Below, one piece after another: positions 23,883-37,500 of a stretch of DNA of 64,000 nt (within the stretch, counting starts at the first letter, position 1; the number at the start of each line of letters is the position of its first letter). The translations under genes and the position numbers were made by a program. The stretch is from Symsagittifera roscoffensis (taxonomy: Eukaryota; Xenacoelomorpha; Acoela; Convolutidae), in the NCBI RefSeq assembly GCF_963678635.1, contig NC_087068.1, forward strand, positions 24,717,311 to 24,781,310, given 5' to 3'. The notes under the pieces are model-generated. The model saw nothing but the letters and a program-made list of their open reading frames with translations, did no database searches and was not told the origin of the DNA.

Positions 23883-24479
23883 TTTATTTTTACACTGCTT
23901 AGAAATAAAAAAAAATCGAAAAAATTTTGATTGAAATTTCAAAATTTGAATTGAGTATCAAAAAAATCAAATAAATCAGACGAAAAATCTACTTTTTTCT
24001 CTCATCTCTTCATTCTGATTGGTTGATTTCCAAAAAACAGTATTACCAAAAGATAACTCAATTCTGATTGTTTGATATCAAAACTGTTGAAAATTGTAGA
24101 GAAAAAGAGCTCATTTCTGATTGGTTGACATTAAATTTGTTGTAAGTTCTATGAACATTGAAGCTCGACTCTGATTGCTTGATATCAGAAAAGATAAAAT
24201 TTTCCTTATAAGTAATGCTCGATTCTGATTGGTTGATAGCAAAAGTTTTTAAAACTCCATAGTTATATTGAATGATTTTTATTTCAGCTAGGCTAAATAG
24301 CATTTCCATTCTGATTATCTTTGACGTTAAAAACAATTGGTTAAGAAATTCACATAAACATTTTCAATTACCTTTATTCAGTTTTGAGGGTATTCAACTC
24401 TTCTTTTCTAAAAAATTTGGGACATTCTAAATCTCCCATTTTTTTTCTGTTCTTATTGAGATGCCGTCACTGAACAGAA

Positions 24480-24718
24480 ACGAACGAGTTGCATGTTTTG
24501 AATGAATGTGGCAGAGAACACTACGTAAAGATGCGCCAAGACAACGAAAGCACTGTGGCGTTTCAAAGTGTTCCAATTGTAACTTTTATACATTTAGCAG
24601 CGAGGAAATCACTGATCATATCATGAAGAAGCATTCTTCTTGTCAACATAATGTTAAATTAAGTGAACAGCAGTCTCACAACACACTCCAAGAGAAGGTA
24701 AAATTGATTTATTTTTAA
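24480..24718 (+). pseudogene. C2H2 zinc-finger relic, third copy
   Basis: Finger 2 is intact here: CSNCNFYTFSSEEITDHIMK followed by KH gives CxxC-x12-H-x4-H. Finger 1 is destroyed by a 4-bp insertion (gaatgaatgtgg for gaatgtgg) that shifts the frame. The C-terminus SCQHNVKLSEQQSHNTLQEK matches copy 1. Confidence 0.6.
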
Positions 24719-25579
24719 TAAAAACATAGTAAAAAACACTTTGAATAATAATTTTTACTGAATCTGAAAGGTCTATACACTAAACTTGAAAAACTTCTCG
24801 TAAAAATTATACTGATTTTTTATCACTATTCTTGATCTGTCAATTATCTTGTTATTCAAAGTGAACAATTTTTTTATTCAAAGAAACCAGCAACAATCGA
24901 GTTCAAATTGTCGTGAAACTTTCAATGGAAATCGATGTAAAAATCTTGAATCTACAGTAAAAATTCCCTTGGTTGCAAGCTTGCGGAATTTTTGTTGCCA
25001 TAATTTTGTAGTAAAAGTGCATAACATAAGTGTTTGTTAAAAAGTTTTACAAAAAAACTGGATTATTATAAAACATCGACTAAATGAAAGGTTTTGCCCA
25101 GTGACCATTTTAAAGTTTTCCTTGCTTAGTGCTTGTATAAGTAATCATAGAGTAGTGCGTAGCAGATTTTTCAATTCGAAAACTTGATAGAACTATCGAG
25201 TTTTCTACTTAGTAAGTTTCGCAAAATACTGCTTAATAAGTTCAATTGTTACAGTTTCCACCTTGATTTACTTTCTTAAATCGATTTTCTTAAAAGAGGG
25301 GATCTTTTAGAAGTTTTTAGATGTTGCAGAAATATGGAATTAAAATCCCTTGCGTGTTTCTACTTCCGAAGGTTTTCAGATTTTAAACAAAAGAGCAGCT
25401 CTTTATTTAAAACCTGGTATCTTAATCCATTGGGAAACCTATTCCCTATCTTAATACATAGCAAATCTATTCCCTATCTTAATACATAGGAAATCTAAAG
25501 CCTATCTTAATACAAAGCTTGGAGACCGGATGCTCTATTCCCTATTTTAATACATAGGATCTTCATCCCCCCACCCCCT

Positions 25580-25596
25580 CCCCCCCCCCCCCCCCC
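25580..25596. repeat. Homopolymer run of 17 C within a C-rich stretch
   Basis: Lies in the third repeat copy where copies 1 and 2 have only short G/C runs (gccgagggggttggag). It marks local expansion and could form a G-quadruplex on the minus strand. Confidence 0.9.
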
Positions 25597-25672
25597 GGCT
25601 GAATTGCCCCGACATATACTACTATCCATTTTAATCGAATATTATAGAATTTTATGGACAAGCCATAAAATC

Positions 25673-26933
25673 AGTATAATCGATCATTATCCATGCAACC
25701 TCATTGCGGGTAAAATTTTACATAAATATGACATCAACGCATAAAAGAAGTGCTTGCGCTGGAAAGTCTCGAAGTTTTCAGCGAAGCTCAAAACAAAAAA
25801 TATAGTCGGTAAAAATATTCTAGATTACCAAAATTTTTTGTTTTGGGATACCGAAATTTCATTTAGGCTTTTGAAGGCTGAGGAAATTGTTCGCGTTGTC
25901 CGAGAACTTTTCCGAGTTTTTCGTTTTTAATCAGTTTTTCAGGATTTGGTGAAAACTCTGACTTTGTGAAGTGAAAACATCGATTTAATTATAGCTTACG
26001 TATGAAATAAATGAAATACTTTAGAAAAATCTTTGTTATCTTCATAGCTGTTTTGAAGATAAGAAAAAACGCCAACTTGGCTCCCACGGAAAAATTGAAG
26101 TCTTCTTTTTCTCATCTTGGCCTCGACTCGAACGCATGGAATATTTGCAAACAATTTCGAGGCAGTTTCTTAAAATATTAATAAACTCAACAAGACCCGC
26201 TCAAAATTTTTCGGGTGTAGATTCCCATGATTATTTCAGCATAAGTGACTCATACCATTATAAAACTCTCACAGGGTCTTTTCGACAATACCTTCCGCCT
26301 CCATAAATGATGAAAAATAAAAAAATGATAATTTATTATACAAAAATGGACTGATGCTACTAAGATAGACAGTTATCAATATGGCGCAGGCTAAAGCGAC
26401 GCAATTTCATTTTAAGCTAGCCTCAAACAGGTTTCTTTTCCTATTTTTTGTCGTTGTCTTCCCAAAGGTTTCCCAAATATGGGTCCAAACGCGATATGAA
26501 TTGTCATTTGATTCGTTTTTTCCATCTAAATATCATCCCAACATTTCTTAGTAATATCGATCCAAATTTATAAAGATACTTGTTGTTTACAATTTATGTG
26601 GGTATAACCGAAAAATACCCGCCGACAAAAATTGAGCACAAAATATGGTCCGATTTTTCGATCATTCTGAGTTACTTGTTTTCCAAATTTACCGGCGGCT
26701 TCTTCGTGGAATTAGAGCGAGTTTAAGCTTGATAGTCGCATAACAATAGCTAGGACTCTTAGCTGCCACTTTCGAATGCCAATTTGGGCAATTTGCATTT
26801 CGACCTAATTAACTAATTGTTATACTGATAAAACAAAGTCCAGAAAAATTCTAATTATTTACTGTTTTTGGAATTTTACTCTGATTGATTATTTAATGTA
26901 CAATTTGTCAATTTCAAAAGTCAGTCGCGCTAA
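25673..26933. other. Intergenic region before the CELF gene
   Basis: AT-rich, with no open frame or repeat that I can support on either strand. Confidence 0.6.
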
Positions 26934-27953
26934 TTGGTTGATTTTGAGGCTTTTGGAATTTTGGAATAGCATATATAAAATTGAAAATTCGTCATCTATT
27001 TATTGTCCAGTCAAGTATCGATTTCAAATTCAAGTAGCTAATACGTAATCGATAATTTCCCGCCATTTCTTGTCGACCAATCGCGTTTCTTTATCTCACA
27101 GTCTGTCTTATCGTCCTAATCGTTCGTGGTTTCTCACCGACAAATTTTGTTCTTAAATCTTTTTCACTTTTTGTGAAACTTTCTTGCGTGCCAGTGCTTG
27201 TGCGTTCTGTATCGACGATCTTTATCGCTCAGTTTTCGTCCTAAAAACTTTGTAATCGAATCGTTCAAATTCAAAACTCAACTTATAATCCATATTTCTG
27301 TTTAAAATTTTTTTTTGTGAGTATTTCCCGTTACCGTGAGTAATTTTCCCAGTCTTGTAGTAACAATTCAGCATTTTGTGAAAATAGTGCGCTATTTTGT
27401 ACAAGATATATAACGATAAATTTGTATCATCCTATTTTGCTGTCTTGCCAAATTTGAAATCAATTCCTAATTTTTTTAATTCCGCAATTCCCGAGTTTTT
27501 TGTCCGTGTTACGTATGAGTATTCAGTGACATTGTCATCCGCTATTTATTGTCAGTTTTCAGTTCAGTGTGTGTATAGTTAGTGACTGTACATAACAAAC
27601 AGCTAACTAAAAAGAAAAGATAGAATTCGTAAATTAATCACGGGCGGATTTTTCCTGCTAAAATTTCAACTCCCTTCTCTTTATTTATAAAAACTGATCC
27701 ACAAATAAAACACATCGAATTTGTTTATCCTTGTTTGTATTTCCTTATCCAGGTCCCTCGACATATTTTAGCATATTTTCATAATTTTATTTTTGATCGA
27801 GTTTTATTTCTTGTACAATAAATAGCTAAATCTATCAAAACACTGCCCCCTTGTCCACAAAATTACTTTTGCCCTCAGTAACCCGCCAACTTAACGAATC
27901 CTTGAGGGAACTAGTTATTACAATCCTTGACATAACCTAGTTATACCGAGATA
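26934..27953 (+). promoter_or_regulatory. Candidate promoter and 5' leader of the CELF gene
   Basis: An inverted CCAAT box (attgg, about 26936) lies some 35 bp before a TATA-like catatataaaa (about 26969), followed by ttattgtccagtcaagt, an initiator-like context near 27000. The following 950 bases to the ATG have no long open frame. They contain plausible 3' splice sites at 27752 (ttccttatccag) and 27878 (ttttgccctcag), so part may be intron or trans-splice leader. An in-frame TAA at 27933-27935 precedes ATG 27954. Promoter motifs this short occur by chance in AT-rich DNA, so only the leader assignment is reasonably firm. Confidence 0.35.
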
Positions 27954-28548
27954 ATGCTTCAAAACGGCGTTTCAAACGCAGACTTTGCAAACAACAACCC
28001 TGGATCAATGAACAACTTTAATTGTTCAGTAGTATCTTCGGATGTAAAAATGGAGACTAATAGCTTCATGTCACCAACTGATCATCTTATTCCCACCCCC
28101 TTATCCTTGTTAAACAACAACAACAATAACAGTATCAACAACAATGTTGAAAAAGTCCCCCTCAAAACGATAACCTCGGCTGAAAATGTCCAACATAGCC
28201 CGCCGATGGCAAACGGCGGACCAGCACCTGCCGGAGGCAAAACACAGCCCCCGTTTTCACCCAAAATACCACAGAACAACCCAACAGGGACAGGTCAAGG
28301 TCATCTGATGAACGGATCTGCAAATGGGTTCGGGGGTCAGAATTATTTGCAGAACGGGCACAACAAGGGGTCTTTTGCACAGAATGGGGCAGTGGGCAAC
28401 AACAGCAGAAATCCCGACTTGATCAAACTGTTTGTGGGACAGATCCCGAGAGACCTGCACGAGCACGACTTGCGCCCGATGTTCGAGGAGTTCGGTCCCA
28501 TTGTGGAGTTTTCGATTCTCAAGGACAAATACACAGGAATGCACAAAG
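27954..28548 (+). CDS. CELF exon 1: N-terminal extension and first half of RRM1
   Basis: ATG 27954 is the first start after an in-frame TAA (27933), so it is the best start unless an upstream exon exists. The exon gives 198 codons plus one base (phase 1). Residues 1-150 are low complexity, rich in Asn, Gly and Pro with an Asn run near residues 55-67, longer than the short N-terminus of most CELF proteins. RRM1 starts at about residue 157 with KLFVGQIPR and runs to GMHK. The donor is AAAG|GTGGGT, and the split Gly codon is completed by GT of exon 2. The intron position within KG|CAF is the one usual in this family. Confidence 0.93.
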
Positions 28549-31500
28549 GTGGGTTGTTTTCGAAAAATCTTTTGTTTTCTTTACTCGGACAAGGAGTTCT
28601 TAGTTATTACTAGAAAACAAACTAAGAAAAATAGCTAAGAAATCCTTGTGTGCACGTCTTAAATGCACATCTTAAGCAGCGGTTTTCCATAGTCGGCTGC
28701 AGAGCTAGTGTGTTGACCATTTCCGTCGTAGCTGAACCATCTTAACTTCAGCGCTTCGAATACAAATGTTCAAATTAGTAAGAAAATTGGTACGTTTAGA
28801 GTTCGATGAACTTTGTGAGAACTTGAAGCGTGTTCGAGTTTGTTCTATTCGGGTGCCCGACATCAAGACGACGGGGCTTTAAGCCAAATCGTAAAATTAA
28901 GGACTTCAAGCCGAAATTGTTCTCATAAGTCATGAAATATGATTAATTTGAAGATTGGGCTGAAGAGTTTCTCAATTCATGACCTTTTTGTACCAGTTTT
29001 TGGCCTTCTCATAAAATATAAGCCTCCAATTGACGTTTAGGAAAGTTAAAACTTAAAACCTAGTTGAGGGTGTTTTTGTTTAAAGTTTATTCATTTCAAA
29101 ATCCGGCTGGTGTAAATTATGATTGCCTTAAGGCGTGCATTGTCAAGAAAACGCTAATTATGACTTAACTTGCCTAAACTTTTGAATAATACCATTTTGC
29201 AGATGACACAATACTATTTTGATGTCCTTATAAATTTTAAGCTTCGACCTTAAGTCGCTTCGGCTTGAAGTCCCGTTGGCTTGTTGTCCTAGATCCGTCC
29301 TATTCTGCTAATTATAGGCTCCAGCATAAGTGCCAGGGCACCTCAAAGCGGCATCGACTACCGTGTTTGTTTGATATTGTGGCTATAATTAACTTCTGTT
29401 ATTTCTGTTTGTCCTCATTCATGACCTTTGCACCTCTTGACCCTTTCGGTGTCTTGATTAACACTTTGGTTTCCCAAATTTCAGCTGGAGCTCATTTTTT
29501 TTTCAACAACTGCAAAAGTTGGAGCAATTTTACAGCATCGCAGATAAAGATCAAAATTGGTTTTCTTAATTGTTCACGTGACGTTTTTCAGTCCAATCAT
29601 GACTTCAAGTACGTCAAATGACATCACCTGAGCTTGAGCAAATACACAATTTTGTACAAGAAATCGCATGTTTCCAGGTTGACTCTATCTATATACATGA
29701 AAGGCAATCAGCCAGATATTAACTTGCAGGTTTGAACAAAATCGAAATCAAGTTTTGTAGGACAACACCTTGTTAAAAAGAGCAAATAAAAATAACGATA
29801 ACCTAGGAAGAATACAAAAGTCTCAAAAAGTTAACAAAAGGATGATCGATGGCTGATATAATATATATAAAAACAATAACGATCGATGAGCTTGCTAGGA
29901 CTCTAAAAAACATCGCATCCAAACTGGCCAGCTTTTTGTACCTCGAAAATTAGTCATACAAATTCTAGTCAGCTTAAGTGTTAAAAATGCACCTTCTGCG
30001 ATTATTGTTTATTTGGTCTCAACTTCGAGGATTGTTGGCATTTCGATTTATCGAAGAATGTTTGCTCACTTTTATTGAAAAGATGCCAGCTATTGATATC
30101 AGAGAAAAGGCACCGGCTATCGTGCTGATTGTAAGAGCGCAACACATTGCTACGCATCTCCAAATAACAATATCTAAATAAAAACGGAGTTTCCAAAATC
30201 AAACCAAAAACATTCATGTTGAAAGAAAATAAAAATTTCAAGCAAAACTAAAATTCAAATAAAAATAAAATAACTCATTTTCATGGCGTCCTGAAAAATG
30301 TTAAATAAAATTTGGTAATTTCTGGATTCAAATCCATTTCTGTTTGATTTCAGCTTATGTTGCGACAAGGTGGCTAAAACTTGATTTAAAAGCCAACCTT
30401 TGAAAACAAATTATGACAGTTGGGGTAAACTTGATCTCTCATTTTGCTAAACAATCGAAGGTTTACCCAAATAAGCTTATGGGTAAAACGGGCCCCTAAA
30501 ACAGCCTAATGTTTGTATTCTCTAAGTTCGAGACATTGTCACTTGATTTAATGAAAATTTCGACTTCCAAATCAGAAAAATTTAATTCAAATTTCACATT
30601 TGGCTTTATTGGAAAATTCCCCGGAACGTAATTTTTAGGAGACATAGATCTGTAATTTTGGGATTAAAATTGTAAACAGGCATTCTGTTGCCAATTTTGT
30701 GCTAATTTCAAATTCCTTTATCCTACTTCTCAGCTTTTACCTTTTTATCGAGGGTATTACAATTTTTGTCTTTTAGAAAACCTATTAGAATTTTTGGCCT
30801 TTGTCTTGAGTTGATTTGATTTTGGAAAATTATCCAGGATTCTTGAATTTTTACAAGTGAGTAATTAACTTAAATAGCCATTACTTGCAGCACTTTTAAA
30901 GAGGCTTTAAAATTCGGTAAGAGTGGGGGAATTCCAGAGGGCAATTATCTGGAATCGTGATCTGGCTAAAATTGGATCGCCTGCGGCTTCTGAACAATGT
31001 CTGATTATTGTGTCATCCTAGATACAAGTTTTCATGCGTAGGATACTCGTACAAAAAACCGCAACGATAAAAAAATCAATTTTTGATACTCGAAATCCCC
31101 AAAAATGCGAGAGAAAAGAAAACTTGTGAGAAATAATAGGCAAAAAATGAAAGAAAACTAATCAATTTTTGCATCCAAAGACGGCCTTCTTATTATTTAT
31201 TAACTTTGACAGTTAGTTTTTGAATACATGTATTGTCATTGTCACGTAAATTTAGTTGAATATACGTTTTGACTACTTTCATGTGACTAGTTGATGTCTC
31301 GTACTCTTGACCTTTTTTTTCTTTCAGACTGTTATTGTTGTTTGGGTTGAAATGTTTTTTTTTGTGCTGTTCCAGGTTGCGCCTTTTTGACCTACTGTGA
31401 GAACCAGAGTGCGATTGAAGCTCAGGAACGTCTGCACGAGAAACGAATTCTACCAGGGGTAAGTCAACGCCACGTATCAAACCTAGCACCATTGGTTGAA

Positions 31501-34500
31501 ATAAAAATTACTCAATCATTCTTAATAGCCCTCAGAATTTACGTGTCAATGATACTTAAATTAATACCAGAAAATTGCAGAAATTATACCAAATAATCGA
31601 ATAATTATGAGTCGCGGAGTGCTGCCGTATACTTTGATACTGTGTCAATGGGTCTACTATCTGGCATTTGTAGAAATTAATTTAAATGATTACTTTTCAG
31701 TCTGACTGATACCATTAAAAAACACAAAAACAGCTACAAATTGCTGAAACGTTCAATACAAAGAATACGAATACGAATACTGTCATATCATTAAATAACT
31801 TGTTTATTGGATCTTTTGAACTATCCTCCCCTGTATAGTATCCAGTAACGAATATCCCCCATGCATAAGAATTATTTAACGACGAAGTATTTTCAAATTT
31901 GTTATTAGCAGCAAAATCCCTTCTTTTGCAATAGGGGAGGGGGGTTTACTTAAATAGATCACTTTTGTTTCCAAACCTTGTCTAGTATTGGATTAAAGAT
32001 GGTGCTTCCTTAGTTTCTTTCAAATCTTATTTCGAATTCAATGTGACTTCATTTCTTTTAATTTAGTTCGCAGAACTAATTAGTTGAACTAAATACAAAT
32101 GGCGTCGATTAAGTTCTTCTATATAAGTATCATTAGTTCTCTTTCTTAGTGCCGGATTATGATGTCGTATTCCAGGAAGGTGATCCTATGTAGGCTGACT
32201 AATTGAAGCACTTTTCGGATGTTACTTGTCTTCTAGCTTTCAACGTCTCAGCCCTTCATAAAAGGAAGATAAAATGAAAAATTATATCTGACTCATGTCT
32301 TTTGGAATACAGGTAGCATGTAAATAAAGATCTTAAATGAAGCTTACCTAATGAAAAGATTTTTTTGACGAGACATTACTTGTTCTTTTTTGTACAGTAA
32401 AGGTTGTCTGATTAATCGTGCGATCTTCCCCTGAAGTTGACCTACTTGAGAATTTCACCCAATGCACGCAAAATTAGTCCGAAGAAAATTGATCTCCACA
32501 ATATTCGATCCCCTGATCACCAACCACTGATATCATCTTTGATACTATTTTACTAGTAGAGTGACAATTGGTAACAGGCGATAATTCGTAAAAAGCCACC
32601 ATTCGCAACAAACAAAAATTCGTAACAACATAGCCGGTTACTTTGCAAGTGGCACAGAATGTTCCGACCATAGTCTTAACAAATACAACAAATTTTTTTC
32701 GAATTATTGTCGTTTTTTCGGCGTGTTATGATAAAAGGAGCTGAATAAAAAAATGGAGATTAGGTATATTCGACAGTCATAGTAAAATAAGCAAATTGGA
32801 AAACAAGTTTTTTTCAGAAAATTTACTTAAAAAATGGAAAAAAAATCATTTTTTTGAATTTATGAAAATTTTGGTTTCAAAAAGGAGCTAAAATACTCAA
32901 AGTAAACTAACGTTACTCAAGAAAATTAAGGTTTTATGTTTTAAATTGAGCTATTGTAAGCTTTTGAGCATTATGTTGATTTCGTAACAATTTATACGAA
33001 AATAAGACTGCTGGCTCGCTTTTTCCCCTCGAAATAAGACGAAAAAGCAAAAATTTCAAACCGGTTTTTCTCGACATGCAGTTCACTCAACCCAGTCCGA
33101 TGGTTATTTGTGGTACCTGATTTTGCGTGGAAATAAAAAGAGACAATAAAAAACTAAAACTCACCCGAATACAAAGCTCCTCCCATTTTCAATGGTCGGA
33201 ACAACAAGGCATTGGCAAGTGGAACAAGCTCGCTCTGATGCGCTTACATCCGGCCCGAAAGGAATATTGCGCGTGAATCATTGTTCCCCTCTTAATCTAC
33301 TGTTACGATTTGTCGCTTGTTTCGACTTTTCTGTTACAAATTGTCGCCTCACGTAATTTACTACATAATTTTAAGCCGACAGCACTTATATTTTTGGCAT
33401 TTATCAGCGTTTTTGGCACCTATATGTTTAAGTTTTGTGAGGAAAATTTAAGGAAAACGACAACCACAAGTTTTTTTTAAAAATAGTTGGAAACTTTATA
33501 GTTTCGATTTAAGGTCGCCGGTGGGCGAGCTACTCGCGCGTCGCCGCTTCGCGGCGGTAACAGGCGCTAAATTTTGTATGTAGTCATTTCCTCTGTTGGC
33601 AAGCTTGTAACACGTCGGCGCGACTGTGGCAGTGAGTATTTTGCGATTGTATTTTGTTGCGAGTTGTAATACGATTTTTTCCGAATTCCAAAAAACGATA
33701 TGATGGCCAGTTTTTTTTTCAAAAATTGATATACAGCGCAGAAAATTTTGACTCGAATGGTCTTAAATAGTATTATTGGTCGGCCAAAAAAAGACAATGT
33801 TCGCGATCCGACCCTGGTACGGTTGACGGAATTACTTTTCAAGCGCGACCGCACGATATCTAATTATACTACGTACCCCCGGAAAAATGCAGATTTTTTT
33901 TTGCAATTAATGAACTATTATGTTATTTCAACCATTGACTCAAATTCATGTCTTCAAGTTGCCTTTTAATCTCTGTTCGAGCTTCAATGATTTGCTGGTT
34001 CTTTTTGATGAGATCAGAAAGAATACAAGGTAAGCAGTCCTTTCATAGGAATATTCCTTTTGTCTTGATCTTATTTGAGGAAATCAGGTATAATGGGTGG
34101 GTTGACGGGGGAGGGGGGATTTCTGGTTGAAACATTAGGGTTGGCTCTTAGATTCGAAGGTCGGTTCGTAGCGGATATCAACTTACTTTAATAGGTTCCT
34201 ATGATGATGATGAATACCTTTTTATATCTGATAAAAAGCACTCTATTAATTCTTACTAATAGCATCACTACAAAAGTAATGCTACTTCTTTAATAATATA
34301 AGTAAATATCTTATCCTTCCATTTTTACCCTTAGCCTTGCGGGGCAACATTTTTGCATCAGTTGTTTGTTTGTGTTTTGTTTGTGTTGTTTTTTCACCCC
34401 GTAAAATCTATTCCAATTTCTGCTTTGAGACGTTCCTTCTTTTCCTCTTAGCTCTAGCGTGCTTCTATAATGATTATATTATATTCGTTAATATTGTGAC

Positions 34501-37500
34501 TATTTTACTATTATCACATGTATTGTATAGGTGGACCATTGTGTATGTGAATTAACCCTCGCTTTAACTTGAAAATCTGATATTCTTCCCCTTTTTTCGT
34601 ACGAGGTTTTTCTTCCTCTGTCTTCTTAACATTTTATTGACCATTGTTTCAAAATACATTACATATTCTGCTTCTCAGTTTTAAGAATCATATCACGTCT
34701 TGTTCGCATCTTGAAATTTTTACTGTCTAATAGAATATATTAAATCACAATTGCGTCTTGATTTTACGTTGACCATTAACTAGGAATGTCATACAATTAC
34801 AATTTTCTATGATATAGTATTTATTTATAAACGCTTTCTTCTGTCTACCTCAACTATTCAAAAAATTTTGACCCACGCCTGAAAAGGTAAATTAAAAATT
34901 TGGCCTAATTTATAAGCAAAATTCGAGAATTTTTTTGATATCAAAATCTTTATTAATCTAATCTATGATAAAGAAATATACTGTGACTCAATCCAAATGG
35001 AGTTATCGTTTTTCAGCTCGCAATTAAATTAGTCTTAGAAAACTCATCAAATTAATCTTCCCTTATCTTTCTATCTTGTACCGAATTCGTCTCTGATGTG
35101 GAAATTCAAAACCAAAGACACTTCCTCAATTTCAACTCGATGCTTTCTATTTATCAAATTGAGGCTTTAATTTTCCATGGGGACCTATGGAAAGATGGTT
35201 AGGGGAAGTCTAAGTTAATTAGTTTTGACCACATGTTTGTAGAGTCATCCGGATTAAGATAAGGTTTATCTGGCCAGGGGAGCCTATTAGTTAACCGAGA
35301 TTTCCCACCCGGTTAATTGGCAGGATAAATGAGAATTAAATTGGAAAGTGACGTTTGCTAAGTTCAATTCCATTAAAGAATTGAGCTCATCCCAAGTGAA
35401 AGGAGCATGAATGTTTTCATGCGAAAATGCAGGAGCATGAATGTTTTCGTGAACGATTCGAAAACCAAAAGAAAAATTGAGCAATCGGAAAAGATAGAGA
35501 AAAACATGTCTGAAAAATAAGAGAGTTGGGAAAATGGCACCAGGAAAAGCTACGTCTTTTTGTTTTCACCGTTGAAAATGGAGAGGAACTTTGTTTTCGA
35601 AATTGTTTTAGTTTTTTTCCTTTTGTTTTCTACGCAAAAAAGTTATTGTTCTAAAAAATTTCACATTTATGTTTGTTTGTAATTCATTTTTTGAGAAAAC
35701 GGTTGTCGATTATGCCTAATTTACTATTTAACTTTCTACTCCTTTTTTATAGTTTTCTCATCTCATCACCTACAAGACACGACCTTAATTTGAAGAAAAA
35801 AGAAAAACCTTTTTTGTAGCTCTTTAGGAATGTGGTCGGAACGTTCTGTTCTGTGCTACTTGCCAAACAACCTTTTCTGTTTATAAATTTGGTATTGCCA
35901 GAAAAAATATATATTCAATGCAAGAAACTGGCGTTAATAGGCATTTGGGCAAGAAAATGGGCCGACGACAATCAAGTAGTATTATTATTTCATCACAAAT
36001 TCTATTGCTAACAATTTTCTTTGCCACATTGCATCGATCATTATAGCGATGTGTTTAAATTGCGTTTGAAGTGATGATTAGTAGGAAAAAGTGTTGCTGA
36101 AATCATTTTTACTCGTTCTAATGAAGCGCCTTGCAAAGATAGTTTTTTCCTAATAATCTATTTTGAATGATACAAAAAGCAATGTCATTAATTTTGCTGC
36201 AATTTTCTTATAATATCTAGCTCGAGAGAGAAAATCACTTTTTTCTACTTTGTATGTTTCAAAGGCTAAAATTATGTCGAATTTTACTTAGTTTTGTCAA
36301 AAATTGACCAAAGATTCTCAGATTGCTGCTTAATTTTGACTTCCTGACTGAGTTATGTCGGCGAAAAGATTAAAACTACATGCTTCATTTCAGGTGTGTA
36401 CATTTTAAGACCCATTTTGTTCCATTCAATGATTGTTTCGAAAATTTTGGAATGTGGAAATTTTAAATTGCATCAGGTTTTTTTTGTTCATTTCTGAATG
36501 AAGATGAAAATTGCTATCAACGATCATCCCCTTAAGCGTGAAATGTTTTCATAAGAAGGTGAATGTCTGATGTTTAATTAAAAGTGCAAATCCGTTAATC
36601 TTTCCCGGAAGAAAAGCGTCGAAAATTACCTTTTTAAGCGAAATTTAATCCCTATAGCCTCTGCGTTAATGAATCCACTTTTCTATTTGTTCAAACCTTT
36701 TTTCACTCTTGCTCTATTTCCTGACATTTTTTTGTTGTAGTACTTTCCAATTTTTCAAAATTTATCGATTTTTTTTCAAAAAATGTTTTTCTTCTGAAGC
36801 TTTATTACAAGTTTTAATTGCTAGCTACTTAATTTCGGTTTGTTGCGCGAGTGTTTATAAATTGTGCAAAAATATGGAAAATATTCAAAGTAATTTTGAT
36901 GGTTCAAGTTGAGCGGTTTTGTGACATCTTTTCGAAAATGTTTGTTTTTTAATCATTGTCCCTATTTCGCAGATAGTGTCCTCAGGGATTTTTTCCTACT
37001 TTCTTACTTAGTTACCCCTAAACCTACTTTCAATATTAAAATTGGTGTGAGTGTTTAGATGCACGTAAAAAGTACACAAGTTGGAGCTAAATTGTATGAA
37101 AGCGTCCTGTTATGTTGTCGGTACTTACATAGGCGATAAACTAAAATTGACTACTAAATATACTCATCATACTGAATTATATAGGAAAAGTACTGAAGTT
37201 ATTTGAAAATTGGGAAATTTGATATCTTTTTCTCTATTTCTCAGCCTTCCTAACTTTACCTAAATAGTGTAATTTTATCCTTTCTGACCAGAGTATTGTG
37301 CTTTATCTTCATTAAAAAGATATTTACGCAGCTATCATTTCATTTTTTGTGTGAAAAACCTCATTTTTTGGCTCAAAACGATTTCACCATCCATCTATGT
37401 CATTATTTTGTTGATTACCGTAATTTGCAAATTTGGGTTAAAAGTCTAAAAACTTAATGCATATCTAGCATTTTGCTCGAATTTTTTGTGTTTCATTTCA

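Larger units (their letters stand above)
24011..25672 (-). repeat. Third copy of the unit: partial, inverted, internally deleted
   Basis: Reverse-complement similarity to about 5740-9553 of copy 1. It runs from the CCAAT array (24011-24240) and zinc-finger relic (24480-24718), through the block matching 8080-8330 (about 25130-25400), then jumps to the minisatellite (25415-25560) and the flank of the palindromic element (25610-25672). About 2 kb of the unit is missing at 25410. It lacks the palindromic element itself. It is more diverged than copies 1 and 2 are from each other. Confidence 0.88.

Noticed and set aside
28082-28546. Minus-strand open frames opposite exon 1
   Set aside because: Shadows of the CELF coding frame.
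29265-29621. 118-codon frame in intron 1
   Set aside because: No domain, weak codon character, inside a CELF intron next to an inverted repeat.
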